38,501 bases of DNA from Vagococcus fluvialis bH819 (GTDB lineage Bacteria; Bacillota; Bacilli; Lactobacillales; Vagococcaceae). The position numbers and the translations under genes are program-made. The notes under the pieces were generated by a model. That model was given only the letters and a program-made list of their open reading frames with translations, had not been told where the DNA came from and made no database searches. Every line of letters starts with the position of its first letter. The first letter of the stretch is position 1. Below, piece after piece: positions 16,049 through 25,775 of the stretch. The stretch is taken from positions 1 through 38,501 of the forward strand of contig NZ_FWFD01000021.1 of the NCBI RefSeq assembly GCF_900163795.1, in the 5' to 3' direction.

Positions 16049-17161
16049 ATGAAAATTGGGATACCAAAGGAAATAAAAAACAATGAAAACCGTGTGGCTT
16101 TAACACCCCCATTTGTCAAAACTCTGATTGATAATCGTCATGAAGTACTTGTTGAATCTAACGCAGGTTTAGGCGCAGGCTATACAGATGAGGAATATCA
16201 AAAAAATGGTGCAACTATTGTTAAAGAAGCCAAAGATGCTTGGAATGTTGAGATGGTCCTAAAAGTCAAAGAACCTTTAAAATCTGAATACATCTATTTT
16301 AAAGAAGATTTGATTTTATTTACTTATTTACACTTAGCACCAGCAAAAGAATTAACGGACGCACTACTTGAGAGCAAAGTAACAGCAATTGCCTATGAAT
16401 CCGTTCAAATGCCAGATGGTAGTTTACCACTTTTAACGCCTATGTCTGAAATTGCAGGACGTATGGCACCACAAACGGGTGCTTTCTTTTTACAAAAAAC
16501 ACAAGGTGGATCGGGTGTTCTTCTATCATCAGTACCTGGAGTACCAAAAGGAAATGTTTTAATAATTGGTGGTGGTGTTGCTGGTACTAACGCTGCAAAA
16601 ATCGCCATTGGTTTAGGTGCTAATGTTCGCATTTTAGATGTGAACCAAAAACGCTTAGCTCAATTAGAAGATATTTTTGGGAATAACATTGAAACAGTCA
16701 TGTCAAATCCTTACAATATACATCAATCACTTAAGAATGCTGACCTTGTGATTGGAGCTGTTCTTATTCCTGGTCGAAAAGCGCCAACACTTGTCACTGA
16801 AGAAATGGTCAAAGATATGAAGGAAGGCTCAGTCATTATTGATATCGCTATTGACCAAGGTGGAATTTTTGCCACAACAGATAAAATTACTAATCATGAT
16901 GACCCAGTTTATACACGTCACGGTGTTCTTCATTATGCCGTAGCTAATATGCCTGGAGCTGTTGCAAGAACTGCCACACTAGCTTTGACAAACAACACTT
17001 TACCTTATATCACACAACTTGCTAACAAAGGTTTTGTTCAAGCTGTTAACGATAGTGACATTTTAGCTTCTGGTGTTAATGCATGTAAAGGGCATTTAAC
17101 TTTTGAACAAGTTGCCTTAGATCAAAATCGAGGATTCACACCTTTAGTAGATTTAATTTAA
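16049..17161 (+). CDS. ald: Alanine dehydrogenase
   Basis: A 370-residue NAD-dependent enzyme that interconverts L-alanine with pyruvate and ammonia. The N-terminus [20 protein letters not shown] is the family signature. The catalytic lysine and histidine lie in LKVKEP and YLHLAP, and the NAD-binding loop is [13 protein letters not shown] near residue 172. Length matches other Ald proteins. The ribosome site AGGAGGAA precedes the ATG. It is monocistronic. A TATACT at 15998-16003 could be its -10 box, but no good -35 is present. Alanine use links to cell-wall D-alanine supply. Confidence 0.96.
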   Translation: MKIGIPKEIKNNENRVALTPPFVKTLIDNRHEVLVESNAGLGAGYTDEEYQKNGATIVKEAKDAWNVEMVLKVKEPLKSEYIYFKEDLILFTYLHLAPAKELTDALLESKVTAIAYESVQMPDGSLPLLTPMSEIAGRMAPQTGAFFLQKTQGGSGVLLSSVPGVPKGNVLIIGGGVAGTNAAKIAIGLGANVRILDVNQKRLAQLEDIFGNNIETVMSNPYNIHQSLKNADLVIGAVLIPGRKAPTLVTEEMVKDMKEGSVIIDIAIDQGGIFATTDKITNHDDPVYTRHGVLHYAVANMPGAVARTATLALTNNTLPYITQLANKGFVQAVNDSDILASGVNACKGHLTFEQVALDQNRGFTPLVDLI

Positions 17162-17180
17162 ATAAAGATAATATTTATAC

Positions 17181-17220
17181 AATAAATAAGAGGCCGACAA
17201 TTGTCAGCCTCTTATTTGTT
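17181..17220. terminator. Terminator shared by ald and manA
   Basis: A 40-nt near-perfect palindrome centred at 17200/17201 with the core AAGAGGC-GACAA. It matches the tyrS terminator core at 5978-6021. Confidence 0.82.
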
Positions 17221-17230
17221 GATTCACTTC

Positions 17231-17263
17231 AGTTACTTGGAGCAAAACGATTGTTTATTCACC
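17231..17263 (-). repeat. Dispersed intergenic repeat, copy 2
   Basis: On the minus strand it reads GGTGAATAAACAATCGTTTT, then GCTCCAAGTAACT. It agrees with copy 3 (38404-38436) at 29 of 33 positions. It lies 10 bp from the ald terminator. Confidence 0.6.
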
Positions 17264-17269
17264 CTAGTT

Positions 17270-18235
17270 TTATCTATTTTTTTCTCCAGGTTCTGATGCG
17301 ATAATTTGTAAATCACCTTCTAGATGCCATTTTTTGATATCTGAAGTTAAGATAAAGTGTTGGCCTTTTTTTATCTCCATTTTTTGTTTTTGATCATTAA
17401 GAGAAATATAACCAAATCCATCTAACACGCTTACTAAGGTATAAGGAGCACTTGCTTTAAGATTTAGTATCCCTGACACTTCCCAGTTATAAACATTAAA
17501 ATAGTCTGACTCGATGTAAGTAATGACGCTTGATTCACCTTGTCCAATTTCTTTAATTCCTAATTTAGGATCAATGTGAGGAACATTCGTCACATCTAAT
17601 GATTGTTGAATGTGTAACTCACGAGGATTACCAGCATCATCTAAACGGTCATAATCATAAACACGATATGTTGTGTCACTACTTTGTTGTGTTTCTAAAA
17701 TCATGATGCCTTTACCAATCGCATGAATCGTACCACTTGGAACAAAATAAAATTCACCTTTTTTAACTGGAACTTTTCTTAATAAGTGATCCCAATCCCC
17801 ACTTTCAATCATCTCAGCCAATTCTTCTTTAGATTTAGCATGATGTCCATAAATGATTTCAGATCCAGGATCAGCACTAATAATATACCAACATTCCGTT
17901 TTTCCTAACTCACCTTCATGCTCTTTTCCATATAAGTCATCTGGATGAACTTGAACCGATAAATCATCTGCTGCATCTAAAATTTTAGTTAATAAAGGAA
18001 AAACTTCTTCTTTTGAATTACCAAAAAGTTCTGGTTGTTTTTTCCAAAGTTCATCTAATTTTTCACCTTTAAATGGTCCGTTTTCAACGGTACAAACACC
18101 ATGAGGATGCGCACTAATTGCCCAACATTCCCCTACTTTATCACTCTCTAATGGGTATTCAAAATCTGTTTTTAACTTTGTGCCACCCCAAATTTTTTCT
18201 TGAAGCACTGGTTGTAAAAATAATGGTTCTAACAT
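17270..18235 (-). CDS. manA: Mannose-6-phosphate isomerase, class I
   Basis: A 321-residue zinc enzyme converting mannose 6-phosphate and fructose 6-phosphate, feeding mannose into glycolysis or supplying mannose for glycans. Zinc ligands are visible in QVHPDD, KTECWY and GTIHAIG, and the family start LFLQPVLQEKIWGG is present. The frame starts with TTG at 18241, but GGGAG is only 3 nt from it and 9 nt from the ATG at 18235, so I choose the latter. It follows a serine hydrolase gene by 13 bp in the same direction. Confidence 0.95.
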   Translation of the reverse strand: MLEPLFLQPVLQEKIWGGTKLKTDFEYPLESDKVGECWAISAHPHGVCTVENGPFKGEKLDELWKKQPELFGNSKEEVFPLLTKILDAADDLSVQVHPDDLYGKEHEGELGKTECWYIISADPGSEIIYGHHAKSKEELAEMIESGDWDHLLRKVPVKKGEFYFVPSGTIHAIGKGIMILETQQSSDTTYRVYDYDRLDDAGNPRELHIQQSLDVTNVPHIDPKLGIKEIGQGESSVITYIESDYFNVYNWEVSGILNLKASAPYTLVSVLDGFGYISLNDQKQKMEIKKGQHFILTSDIKKWHLEGDLQIIASEPGEKNR

Positions 18236-18248
18236 GTACAATCTCTCC

Positions 18249-19262
18249 CTATATTAACTTTTTTTCGGCTAAATAAATCGCCACTAATTCGTCTCTTATT
18301 TCAAGATATTCTTTTTTTTTATCTACTGGATGAATCCGATTTGATAAAAAAATAAAAGCTCCTTGCATTTTTAAATCCATAATAATAAAAGTTCCTGTAT
18401 ATCCTGTGTGGTACAAGAGAAATCTTTCTTCATAGGAAATGATATCCCATCCTAAAGATCTTCCTCTTTCACAGTTCTTGGTATAATCATTTAATAGCAA
18501 ATCAATACTTTCTGGTTTAAGAAACATTTTATTTTTGTGTTGCCCTTTTCTTAGCATCATTTCAACAAAAGTAATCGTATCAGAAAGAGTGCTAAATAGT
18601 CCTGCGCTTCCGCAATTTTCACCTAAAACAAATGCTTTAGGATCATGAACTTCACCTTGAACTAATCCTCGATCACTTCGATTTTCAGTCGGTGCTGCTT
18701 TTCTTTTTTGAATATTCTTAAAACCGCTATTTAGCATGTCTAAGGGAATTATCACTTCGTTCATAAATACGTCTTGAACCGATTTAGCATACATTTTCTC
18801 AATTAAAAAACCTAAAAGAATCGTTCCAGTATCCGTATACTTAACCACTTTCCCTCTTGAGTTATCAGATTTCAACATTAAAATAGCTGCTTTCAACTCT
18901 TCTTTACTTAACTCATTTCGATTAGGGATAAAGGGATTAATTCCAGAAGTATGTGTTAACAGTTCTTCAATAGTTACCTTTTTATCTAAAAATTCAGGTA
19001 AGTAAAGATTAAGAGGCTCGTTAATTTTTATTTTTTGGGCTTCTATTAATTTTAAAATCACCGTATTGGTACAAATTACTTTGGTTAATGAGGCCATATC
19101 ATACAAGGTATCTTCTTCTAATTCTACTAGTTTTGGATAAGTTTGTTTCCAACCAACTTGAGCTAAATCAAGTTGATTCCCTTCAATAAAGGCATAAGAA
19201 ATTCCAGATATTTGTTTGTCGTCTACTATTTTTTGCATAAAAACTTTTGTTTTTTGATACAT
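18249..19262 (-). CDS. Serine hydrolase of the class C beta-lactamase/esterase family
   Basis: A 337-residue penicillin-binding-protein-like hydrolase (COG1680). The three active-site elements are readable: S58-L-T-K61 (nucleophile and lysine), Y142-T-D in place of Y-x-N, and H285-T-G in place of K-T-G. No signal peptide or membrane anchor is seen, so it is probably cytoplasmic and unlikely to be a true beta-lactamase; esterase or peptidase activity is more plausible. It sits directly upstream of manA in the same unit. Substrate unknown. Confidence 0.85.
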   Translation of the reverse strand: MYQKTKVFMQKIVDDKQISGISYAFIEGNQLDLAQVGWKQTYPKLVELEEDTLYDMASLTKVICTNTVILKLIEAQKIKINEPLNLYLPEFLDKKVTIEELLTHTSGINPFIPNRNELSKEELKAAILMLKSDNSRGKVVKYTDTGTILLGFLIEKMYAKSVQDVFMNEVIIPLDMLNSGFKNIQKRKAAPTENRSDRGLVQGEVHDPKAFVLGENCGSAGLFSTLSDTITFVEMMLRKGQHKNKMFLKPESIDLLLNDYTKNCERGRSLGWDIISYEERFLLYHTGYTGTFIIMDLKMQGAFIFLSNRIHPVDKKKEYLEIRDELVAIYLAEKKLI

Positions 19263-19322
19263 AAGTTAATTACTCCTATTTTTAATCACGCCTATATTCT
19301 ACCATAATTCTTTAACGAAAAT

Positions 19323-19371
19323 AAAAATAGAGACAAAGTTCCTTAATTTGGACACTTTTATCTCTATTTTT
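19323..19371 (-). terminator. Terminator of the VOC-protein gene
   Basis: AAAAATAGAGA (19323-19333) pairs with TCTCTATTTTT (19361-19371), with an inner AAAGT/ACTTT pairing. It lies 9 bp after the stop of the minus-strand gene. Confidence 0.7.
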
Positions 19372-19379
19372 TTCATCTA

Positions 19380-20255
19380 TTACTGACATTTACATGCAAT
19401 AAACCATAACTGTATGCCGTTAGGATCATTTACACCAATAATTTTTTTACCTTTATTAAAATAAAATTCTATTTCTAATTTTTCTAAATGTTCTTTTAGT
19501 AAAACTAGACTTTCAAAAGTTGGTAAATTAAATGTAATATGATCCACTCCAAGATCAGCTTCTTTTACTAAAGGTGTTTGAATGGCTGGTGTCCATTCGT
19601 TCAAAGCGATTTGATGATGGTAATCATTAACAGTTAAAAAATGAGTATTAGCAAAATCGTCGTCCTTAATAGAAAAACCTAATGCACTCACGTAAAACTC
19701 ACAACTTTGATCTAAATCTAAGATTGACAGATGAACATGTCCTACTTTTGTTTCAGTTGGGATCATTTCATAAGTTCCTTCAACACCACATAAAAATTTT
19801 TGCATATTTAACTCTTTGGTAACACCATTAATTTTACCATCTAAAAGAGGCCACTTTTCTTTGGGTTTATCCCAACTAAATTCTAAACGGTTACCTTCTG
19901 GATCATTAATGTAAATAGATTCAGAATAACCATGATCACTTTGGCCTTCAATTGGATAGTTCATTAACATCATGTGTTTCATAAATAGTGCGAGATCTTC
20001 TCTTGTTGGAAGCACAAAAGCCATATGATATAAACCAGTACGAGTATTGGAGTCTTCCTTTCCATCTGGTGTTGCTATCAAGCCAATTAATTTTTTTCGC
20101 TTACTGCCAATTCCCATAATCGCCATGTCGTTTTCTTCACTGATAGCGCTCATACCTATTACACGTTGATAAAAATTAATCATCTTTTCCAAATCTTTAA
20201 CTTTTAATGCAATAGACGACAAGTTAGTTTTTGGGTCTAACGAAAAGCTTCCCAT
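19380..20255 (-). CDS. Two-domain VOC (glyoxalase/bleomycin/dioxygenase) protein, CatE-like
   Basis: A 291-residue protein with two vicinal-oxygen-chelate domains (about residues 10-125 and 168-288). Second-domain metal ligand candidates are H in GHVHLS and H in VDHITF, but the usual final glutamate in DPNGxEL is glutamine (DPNGIQLWF). In the first domain the leading histidine is absent (SIALKV). The pattern fits the Bacillus CatE ring-cleaving dioxygenase branch, though activity is uncertain given the replaced ligand. The frame opens at a GTG at 20294, but AGGAGG lies within that part and spaces well to the ATG at 20255. It follows the ABC exporter pair by 139 bp. Confidence 0.8.
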   Translation of the reverse strand: MGSFSLDPKTNLSSIALKVKDLEKMINFYQRVIGMSAISEENDMAIMGIGSKRKKLIGLIATPDGKEDSNTRTGLYHMAFVLPTREDLALFMKHMMLMNYPIEGQSDHGYSESIYINDPEGNRLEFSWDKPKEKWPLLDGKINGVTKELNMQKFLCGVEGTYEMIPTETKVGHVHLSILDLDQSCEFYVSALGFSIKDDDFANTHFLTVNDYHHQIALNEWTPAIQTPLVKEADLGVDHITFNLPTFESLVLLKEHLEKLEIEFYFNKGKKIIGVNDPNGIQLWFIACKCQ

Positions 20256-20394
20256 ACAATAAATTCCTCCTAGTATATTATCAATCTTTTTCACTAATAA
20301 ATTGCTCGATTATCATTGTACCACTATTATATGAAATTTGACTAATAATATAGCTACTTATTCTAAAATCAATGCTTTTTCAGCTGATTTCCAG

Positions 20395-22245
20395 TTAAAT
20401 TGAAACATTTCCGCTAAATTGACTATTGTAAAGATCCGCATATAACCCTTGATTTCCCATTAATTTATCATGATTTCCCGTTTCAACGATTGAGCCTTTT
20501 TCCATCACAATAATATTATCCGCATCTCTAATTGTTGATAACCTATGTGCAACAACGAAACTAGTTCTATTTTTGAGTAATTCATCCATTCCATGTTGGA
20601 TTAAAATTTCAGTTCTTGTATCTACACTGGAAGTTGCCTCATCTAATATTAAAACTTCTGGGTTGGCTAAAAATGCTCTGGCAATCGTTACTAACTGACG
20701 TTGCCCTTGTGAAATATTTGATGCTTCTTCATTCAGAATTGTTTGGTAGCCTTCTGGTAATCTTCTAATAAAATCATCTGCTTTTGCAGCTCTTGCCGCT
20801 TCGTAAACATCTTCTTCGGTAGCTAATCCATTGCCATATTTAATATTATCAAAAATCGTTCCCGTGAATAGCCAAGTATCTTGTAATACCATAGAAAAAT
20901 CAGCTCGTAATTCTTCACGCTGCAGATTTCTAATATCTTGATTACGGTATATAATATGCCCTTTACTTACATCATAGAAGCGTTCTAATAAATTAATAAG
21001 GGTTGTTTTACCTGCTCCAGTAGGACCTACAATGGCTATTTTTTGTCCTTTTTCAACTTTTAAATTAAAATCATTCATCAAGATGTTATCTTCTGAATAG
21101 CCAAAGGAAACATTTTCAAAAATAACTTCAGAACTTGTTTCTAAATTAATTGGTACATCAACTTTTTCATTCGTCATTTCTATTTCATCCATCACTTCAA
21201 AAATTCGCTCAGCAGAAGCTATCGTTGCTTGGATTGTATTAATTAAATTAGCCATTTGTCCTAATGGTTGAGCGAATTGATTGGTATATTGCATAAATGC
21301 TTGTACATTACCAATCGTAATTTGTCCATTAGCTACTTGAATTCCCCCGATAACAGCCACAAAAACGTAACTAATATTCTTAATGAAGTTCATTAATGGC
21401 ATGATCATCGCTGAAATAAATTGTGCCTTCCAGCCTGAGTTAAACAATTCTCTGTTCTGTTCTTCAAATTCTTTAATATTTTCATTTTCACGATTAAAAC
21501 TTTTAACAACAGCATGGGCCCCATAAGTTTCTTCGATTTGATTATTTAAGAGTCCTAAAGTTTTTTGTTGTTTAGAAAAATATCGTTGTGATTTAGGAGC
21601 TATCAACATCGTTACAATCAAACTCAAAGGTACCGTAATTAACGCAACTAGTGTTAATTTCCAACTAATCGTTAGCATCATAAAAAGAACACCAAAGAAC
21701 ATAATAACACTTGTTACTAATTGAGTTAAACTCTGTTGCAATGTTCCAGAAATGTTATCCATATCATTGATCGCACGAGACATGATATCCCCATTACTAT
21801 GAGTATCATAATATGAAATAGGAACACGTCCCATTTTTTCTTTTAACTCTTGTCTTAACTGATACACCATATTTTGAGAAATCCGAGTCATAACAAATTG
21901 TTGAATAAAACTAAAGATTGCTGAAGCTAGGTACATACCTAAAACAATAAAAATAATCGTGGCAATCTTATCAAAATCAATCGGAATACTTTCAACTTTT
22001 ATGCCTTGTTTTAATTGCTCTTTAGCAACCATCAATCCTTTAAATATTTCTGTTGTTGCTTCACCTAACATTTTAGGTGTTCTAATTTGGAATATGGTTG
22101 AAGTGATTGCTAATATGATAACAAAGAGAACTAGGTAAATTCTTTTTGAAAGATAGCCCATCAACCTCTTAGTTGTCTTCCAGAAATTTTTAGCTTTATC
22201 TGGTTTGCCTTTCATGTTGTTGTGTTTTCCTGGTCCTCCACTCAT
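20395..22245 (-). CDS. Heterodimeric ABC multidrug exporter, subunit with canonical Walker B
   Basis: A 616-residue half-transporter with six membrane helices (about residues 35-330) and a C-terminal ATPase. Walker A is GPTGAGKTT, Walker B VLILDEATSSVD carries the catalytic glutamate, and the switch is VAHRLST. Its signature is NISQGQRQL rather than LSGGQ, which is typical of the partner that completes the degenerate site in asymmetric exporters such as LmrCD or EfrCD. The N-terminus is rich in G, K and N (first 25 residues). Its ATG overlaps the stop of the upstream partner by four bases (ATGA), with AGGAGG inside that gene. Substrates cannot be told from sequence. Confidence 0.92.
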   Translation of the reverse strand: MSGGPGKHNNMKGKPDKAKNFWKTTKRLMGYLSKRIYLVLFVIILAITSTIFQIRTPKMLGEATTEIFKGLMVAKEQLKQGIKVESIPIDFDKIATIIFIVLGMYLASAIFSFIQQFVMTRISQNMVYQLRQELKEKMGRVPISYYDTHSNGDIMSRAINDMDNISGTLQQSLTQLVTSVIMFFGVLFMMLTISWKLTLVALITVPLSLIVTMLIAPKSQRYFSKQQKTLGLLNNQIEETYGAHAVVKSFNRENENIKEFEEQNRELFNSGWKAQFISAMIMPLMNFIKNISYVFVAVIGGIQVANGQITIGNVQAFMQYTNQFAQPLGQMANLINTIQATIASAERIFEVMDEIEMTNEKVDVPINLETSSEVIFENVSFGYSEDNILMNDFNLKVEKGQKIAIVGPTGAGKTTLINLLERFYDVSKGHIIYRNQDIRNLQREELRADFSMVLQDTWLFTGTIFDNIKYGNGLATEEDVYEAARAAKADDFIRRLPEGYQTILNEEASNISQGQRQLVTIARAFLANPEVLILDEATSSVDTRTEILIQHGMDELLKNRTSFVVAHRLSTIRDADNIIVMEKGSIVETGNHDKLMGNQGLYADLYNSQFSGNVSI

Positions 22246-23960
22246 GCAATTTCCTCCTGTCTCAGTTGAGACGTTAATATCTCTTGATAGGTTTCGTTTG
22301 TCTCTTTTAATTCTTGATGACTTCCTTTACCTACCATGACCCCTTCATCAAGTACAAGAATCGTGTCGGCTTCAACTACAGTGCTGATTCTTTGCGCAAC
22401 AATCACAACTATTGCTTCTGTGACAGATTCTTTCAAGGCTTTTCTTAATAAAGCATCTGTTTTAAAATCTAGAGCTGAAAAAGAATCATCAAATATATAA
22501 ATATCTGCTGGTTTGATTAATGCACGCGCAATACATAATCTTTGCCTTTGTCCACCTGAAAAATTGCTTCCTCCTTGTTCCACCACACTTTCTAATCCAT
22601 CAGTTAATTCAAGTACAAAATCTTTAGCTTGGGCAATTTCTAGAGCTTTCCATATGTCTTCCTCTGATGCACTTGGATTTCCATACAACATATTAGAACG
22701 AATAGTTCCTGTGAATAAGACTGCCTTTTGAGGAACAAACCCGATGCGTTGTCTCAAATCAACTTGATCTACTTCTTTAACATCTCGATGATTAACTTTC
22801 AAACTACCCTTAGTAACATCATAAAATCTTGGTATCATATTAATCAACGTTGTTTTACCTGAACCAGTTCCACCAATAATAGCCAAAGTTTCGCCAGATT
22901 CTACCTTAAAATCAACCTGATCAATCGCTGGATTTTCAGCACCTGGGTAACTAAAATTAACATTTTCAAAGGATAAGTTTTTATTGCCAGTTAAAACTTT
23001 TGGGTTTTTACTATTTTCAATGTCATTTTTCAAATCAAGAACTTCATTAATTCGAACTGCTGAAGCTTGCGCACTAGGTACAAAAATAAAAATCATCGTC
23101 ATCATCATGAAACTCATTAAAATCTGCATAGCATATGTCATAAACGCCATCATTGTTCCAACTTCTAAAGTACCATCTGCTACATTATGACCGCCAAACC
23201 AAACAATTGAAACATTGGTAATACTAATAATCAACGTAACCACTGGTAATAATAAGCTCATTAATGTATTAACTCTTATAGCTGTTTGGGTATAATCTTT
23301 ATTCGCCTCATCAAATCTTTTTTCTTCAAAGGGCGTTTGATTAAATGCTCTAATCACCCTAACTCCTGTCAACCCTTCTCTAAAAACCAAATTAAGTTTA
23401 TCTGTCTTCTGTTGTAAACTTTTAAAAAGAGGGACTGCAAAATACATGATTCCACCTACAATAATTAGTAGCGTTGGCATAATGTAAAGAAATATTTTTG
23501 TTAGTTGAGGATCTCTAGAATAAGCTAAGATACTTGCTCCAATCAACGTAATAGGGGCATTTATCATTAATCTTAAAAACATTTGACTCACCATTTGGAT
23601 TTGATTGACATCCGTTGTTGTTCTTGTTATTAATGAAGCTGTACCTATTTTTTCAAATTCAGAATGCGACGCAAATTCTACTTTTTCATAAATTTCTGAA
23701 CGTAATCTTTTTCCTAACTTTTGTGCTTCTCGACTGGCTATAAGCGTATTAAAAACTGAAGCCACAATCCCAATAAGAGATATTCCAATCATAATTAATC
23801 CAACATGCATGATATAAGAAGTATCTCCTTTAGTTACTCCTTTATCAATAATATCGGAAGTTAATGTCGGTAAATACAAATCACTGGTAATCTGGATAAC
23901 CATAAAGATAATGGCTCCAATAAATGCGCTAAGTGACATTTTTTTTATTATTCGGATCAT
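22242..23960 (-). CDS. Heterodimeric ABC multidrug exporter, subunit with degenerate ATPase site
   Basis: A 572-residue half-transporter, six membrane helices (about 15-300) followed by the ATPase domain. Walker A is GGTGSGKTT and the signature is the canonical FSGGQRQR, but the catalytic glutamate after Walker B is aspartate (YIFDDSFSALD) and the switch histidine is glutamine (VAQRIST). This is the expected pattern for the non-hydrolysing site of an asymmetric heterodimer. It lies between the TetR gene (18 bp upstream) and its partner (4-bp overlap), forming one autoregulated operon. Confidence 0.92.
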   Translation of the reverse strand: MIRIIKKMSLSAFIGAIIFMVIQITSDLYLPTLTSDIIDKGVTKGDTSYIMHVGLIMIGISLIGIVASVFNTLIASREAQKLGKRLRSEIYEKVEFASHSEFEKIGTASLITRTTTDVNQIQMVSQMFLRLMINAPITLIGASILAYSRDPQLTKIFLYIMPTLLIIVGGIMYFAVPLFKSLQQKTDKLNLVFREGLTGVRVIRAFNQTPFEEKRFDEANKDYTQTAIRVNTLMSLLLPVVTLIISITNVSIVWFGGHNVADGTLEVGTMMAFMTYAMQILMSFMMMTMIFIFVPSAQASAVRINEVLDLKNDIENSKNPKVLTGNKNLSFENVNFSYPGAENPAIDQVDFKVESGETLAIIGGTGSGKTTLINMIPRFYDVTKGSLKVNHRDVKEVDQVDLRQRIGFVPQKAVLFTGTIRSNMLYGNPSASEEDIWKALEIAQAKDFVLELTDGLESVVEQGGSNFSGGQRQRLCIARALIKPADIYIFDDSFSALDFKTDALLRKALKESVTEAIVVIVAQRISTVVEADTILVLDEGVMVGKGSHQELKETNETYQEILTSQLRQEEIA

Positions 23961-23978
23961 CTGATCACTCCATTTCTA

Positions 23979-24650
23979 TTATTTAGCTACACCATTCCGC
24001 AGCCAATCAATTTTTAAATTAAAATCTTCTATTAGCTGATTTAGATTAAACGTTGTATCACATTTTTTTATCCGATATCCTTCATTAATGGTATTGGAAA
24101 TCATAGTACACAATTGTCTAAACAACATTTTAAATTCTCGTTCAGAACTAATTGTTAACAAATCATGATTTACCCTATTATAAATACGTTCAAAAGCTTC
24201 TTTCGAATCTTTTCTATGGTTTTCAATATGACTTTTACGTGCTTTTATTTCTTCATCGCTAAGTTCATTCATCAATGCCTTACTGGAATTATGATAAGTC
24301 ATGTGCAAAAAAATATTTTTGAAAAATAAAGTCTCCTCACCTTCAAAAACTTCTTTAACAAAATAACTGAAAAATTTCTTAAAAGCTTCCAAAAGGTCTC
24401 CTTCTTCTGCTTCTAAACACTTAAATAAATAATCTTCTGGTTTTTTTCTTACTGTATCAAATAAATAATAAAATAAATCTTCTTTCCCAGAAAAATATTG
24501 ATAAAAACTACCTCTAGGAATATCGGCTTCCTTAATAATTTTAGCAATTGAGGCTTCATGAATAGGAACAGACATGAATTCATTTTTTGCAGCCTGAATG
24601 ATTTTTTCTTGCTTTTCTTTATCTAATCTAAAAAAAGTTGTCGTTGGCAT
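23979..24650 (-). CDS. TetR-family repressor of the ABC exporter operon
   Basis: A 223-residue regulator. The helix-turn-helix is at residues 25-55 (IHEASIAKIIKEADIPRGSF, then YQYFSGKEDLF), and the C-terminal ligand domain is helical. It is first in an operon with the two ABC genes. The promoter upstream is covered by two matching 15-bp palindromes, the expected operator of this protein, so it probably represses itself and the exporter until a ligand binds. The ribosome site AAAGGAG precedes the ATG. Confidence 0.9.
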   Translation of the reverse strand: MPTTTFFRLDKEKQEKIIQAAKNEFMSVPIHEASIAKIIKEADIPRGSFYQYFSGKEDLFYYLFDTVRKKPEDYLFKCLEAEEGDLLEAFKKFFSYFVKEVFEGEETLFFKNIFLHMTYHNSSKALMNELSDEEIKARKSHIENHRKDSKEAFERIYNRVNHDLLTISSEREFKMLFRQLCTMISNTINEGYRIKKCDTTFNLNQLIEDFNLKIDWLRNGVAK

Positions 24651-24667
24651 ATTATCTCTTCTCCTTT

Positions 24668-24702
24668 ATGACACCTTGTCATTATATATGACAAGGTGTC
24701 AT
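24668..24702. promoter_or_regulatory. Double palindromic operator (predicted TetR-type)
   Basis: Two 15-bp palindromes, ATGACACCTTGTCAT (24668-24682) and ATGACAAGGTGTCAT (24688-24702), are spaced by TATAT. Together they form a larger perfect inverted repeat with 17-bp arms from 24666 to 24704. They cover the -10 box and most of the spacer of the tetR promoter. Confidence 0.85.
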
Positions 24703-24709
24703 AAGTCAA
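24681..24709 (-). promoter_or_regulatory. tetR-ABC operon promoter
   Basis: On the minus strand TTGACT (24704-24709), a 17-bp spacer and perfect TATAAT (24681-24686). The whole promoter is interleaved with the two palindromes, so bound repressor would block RNA polymerase. Confidence 0.85.
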
Positions 24710-24778
24710 AAAAATATCCTTTTTAGTCTAACTCATTTATACTAACAGGTGATATTGGAAACTTAAGGAGTAGATAAA

Positions 24779-25765
24779 ATGAATGAAAATATATATGATA
24801 TTACTATTATTGGCGGTGGACCAACTGGCCTTTTCGCTGGTTTTTATGCCGGAATGCGCCAAGCAAAAACAAAAATAATCGAAGTTCTCCCCGGTTTAGG
24901 CGGACAACTTTCTTTACTGTATCCAGAAAAATTAATTTATGATGTTGCCGGATTTCCTAATGTAAAAGCGCAAGATTTGATTAATTCCTTAATTAAACAA
25001 ATTGAACCCTTTAATCACACTATTTGTCTTGAAGAAGAAGTCCTCTCTTTCAGCAAAGAAAATAATTTATTTGAGATCAAAACAAACAAAGAAACTCATT
25101 ACTCAAAGACTATTATAATTGCTGCGGGTAATGGCTCTTTTCAGCCTAGACGGTTAAATTTAGAGGGAAATGACACATTTGAAAATAAACAACTCCATTA
25201 TCATATCAAAGACATGTCTGCTTTTTCTGATAAAAACGTAACAATCTGTGGGGGGGGGGATTCTGCTGTTGATTGGGCATTAATGCTTGAAGATATCGCA
25301 ACATCAGTGACACTCATCCACCGCCGCCCAACCTTTAGAGCTCATGAACACAGCGTAAATAAATTATTCAATTCTACAATTAATATAAAAACTCCCTATG
25401 TTATTACTTCTTTAAACGAGTCAAATGATAAATTATCTTCTGTTACGATTAATAACCCTAAAGAAGACATTAATGAAGAGATTCCACTAGATGATTTAAT
25501 TGTTAATTACGGATTTTCTTCTTCACTTGGTCCAATAAAAAAATGGCCACTTGACTTTAAAGGGACTTCTATTTTGACCAAATCTAATACCGAAACATCA
25601 ATACCTGGTATTTTTGCCATTGGTGATATTACAACTTATGAAGGTAAAGTAAAACTGATAGCCACAGGATTTGGTGAAGCACCTACTGCTATAAATAATG
25701 CTATTCATTATATTAATCCTAAAGAACGACTTCAACCAATGCATAGTACTAGTCTGTATGAATGA
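24779..25765 (+). CDS. Ferredoxin/flavodoxin-NADP+ reductase, thioredoxin-reductase-like (YumC type)
   Basis: A 328-residue FAD enzyme that passes electrons between NADPH and ferredoxin or flavodoxin. The FAD loop [16 protein letters not shown] is at residues 10-25, the NADPH loop [12 protein letters not shown] near 157, and the C-terminal FAD contact is [16 protein letters not shown]. The CxxC of true thioredoxin reductases is absent, which points to the FNR branch. The NADPH loop is encoded by a run of ten G (25250-25259), unusual for this AT-rich genome. AAGGAG is 8 nt before the ATG. It is divergent from the TetR-ABC operon. Confidence 0.9.
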   Translation: MNENIYDITIIGGGPTGLFAGFYAGMRQAKTKIIEVLPGLGGQLSLLYPEKLIYDVAGFPNVKAQDLINSLIKQIEPFNHTICLEEEVLSFSKENNLFEIKTNKETHYSKTIIIAAGNGSFQPRRLNLEGNDTFENKQLHYHIKDMSAFSDKNVTICGGGDSAVDWALMLEDIATSVTLIHRRPTFRAHEHSVNKLFNSTINIKTPYVITSLNESNDKLSSVTINNPKEDINEEIPLDDLIVNYGFSSSLGPIKKWPLDFKGTSILTKSNTETSIPGIFAIGDITTYEGKVKLIATGFGEAPTAINNAIHYINPKERLQPMHSTSLYE

Positions 25766-25775
25766 TAAATTAACC

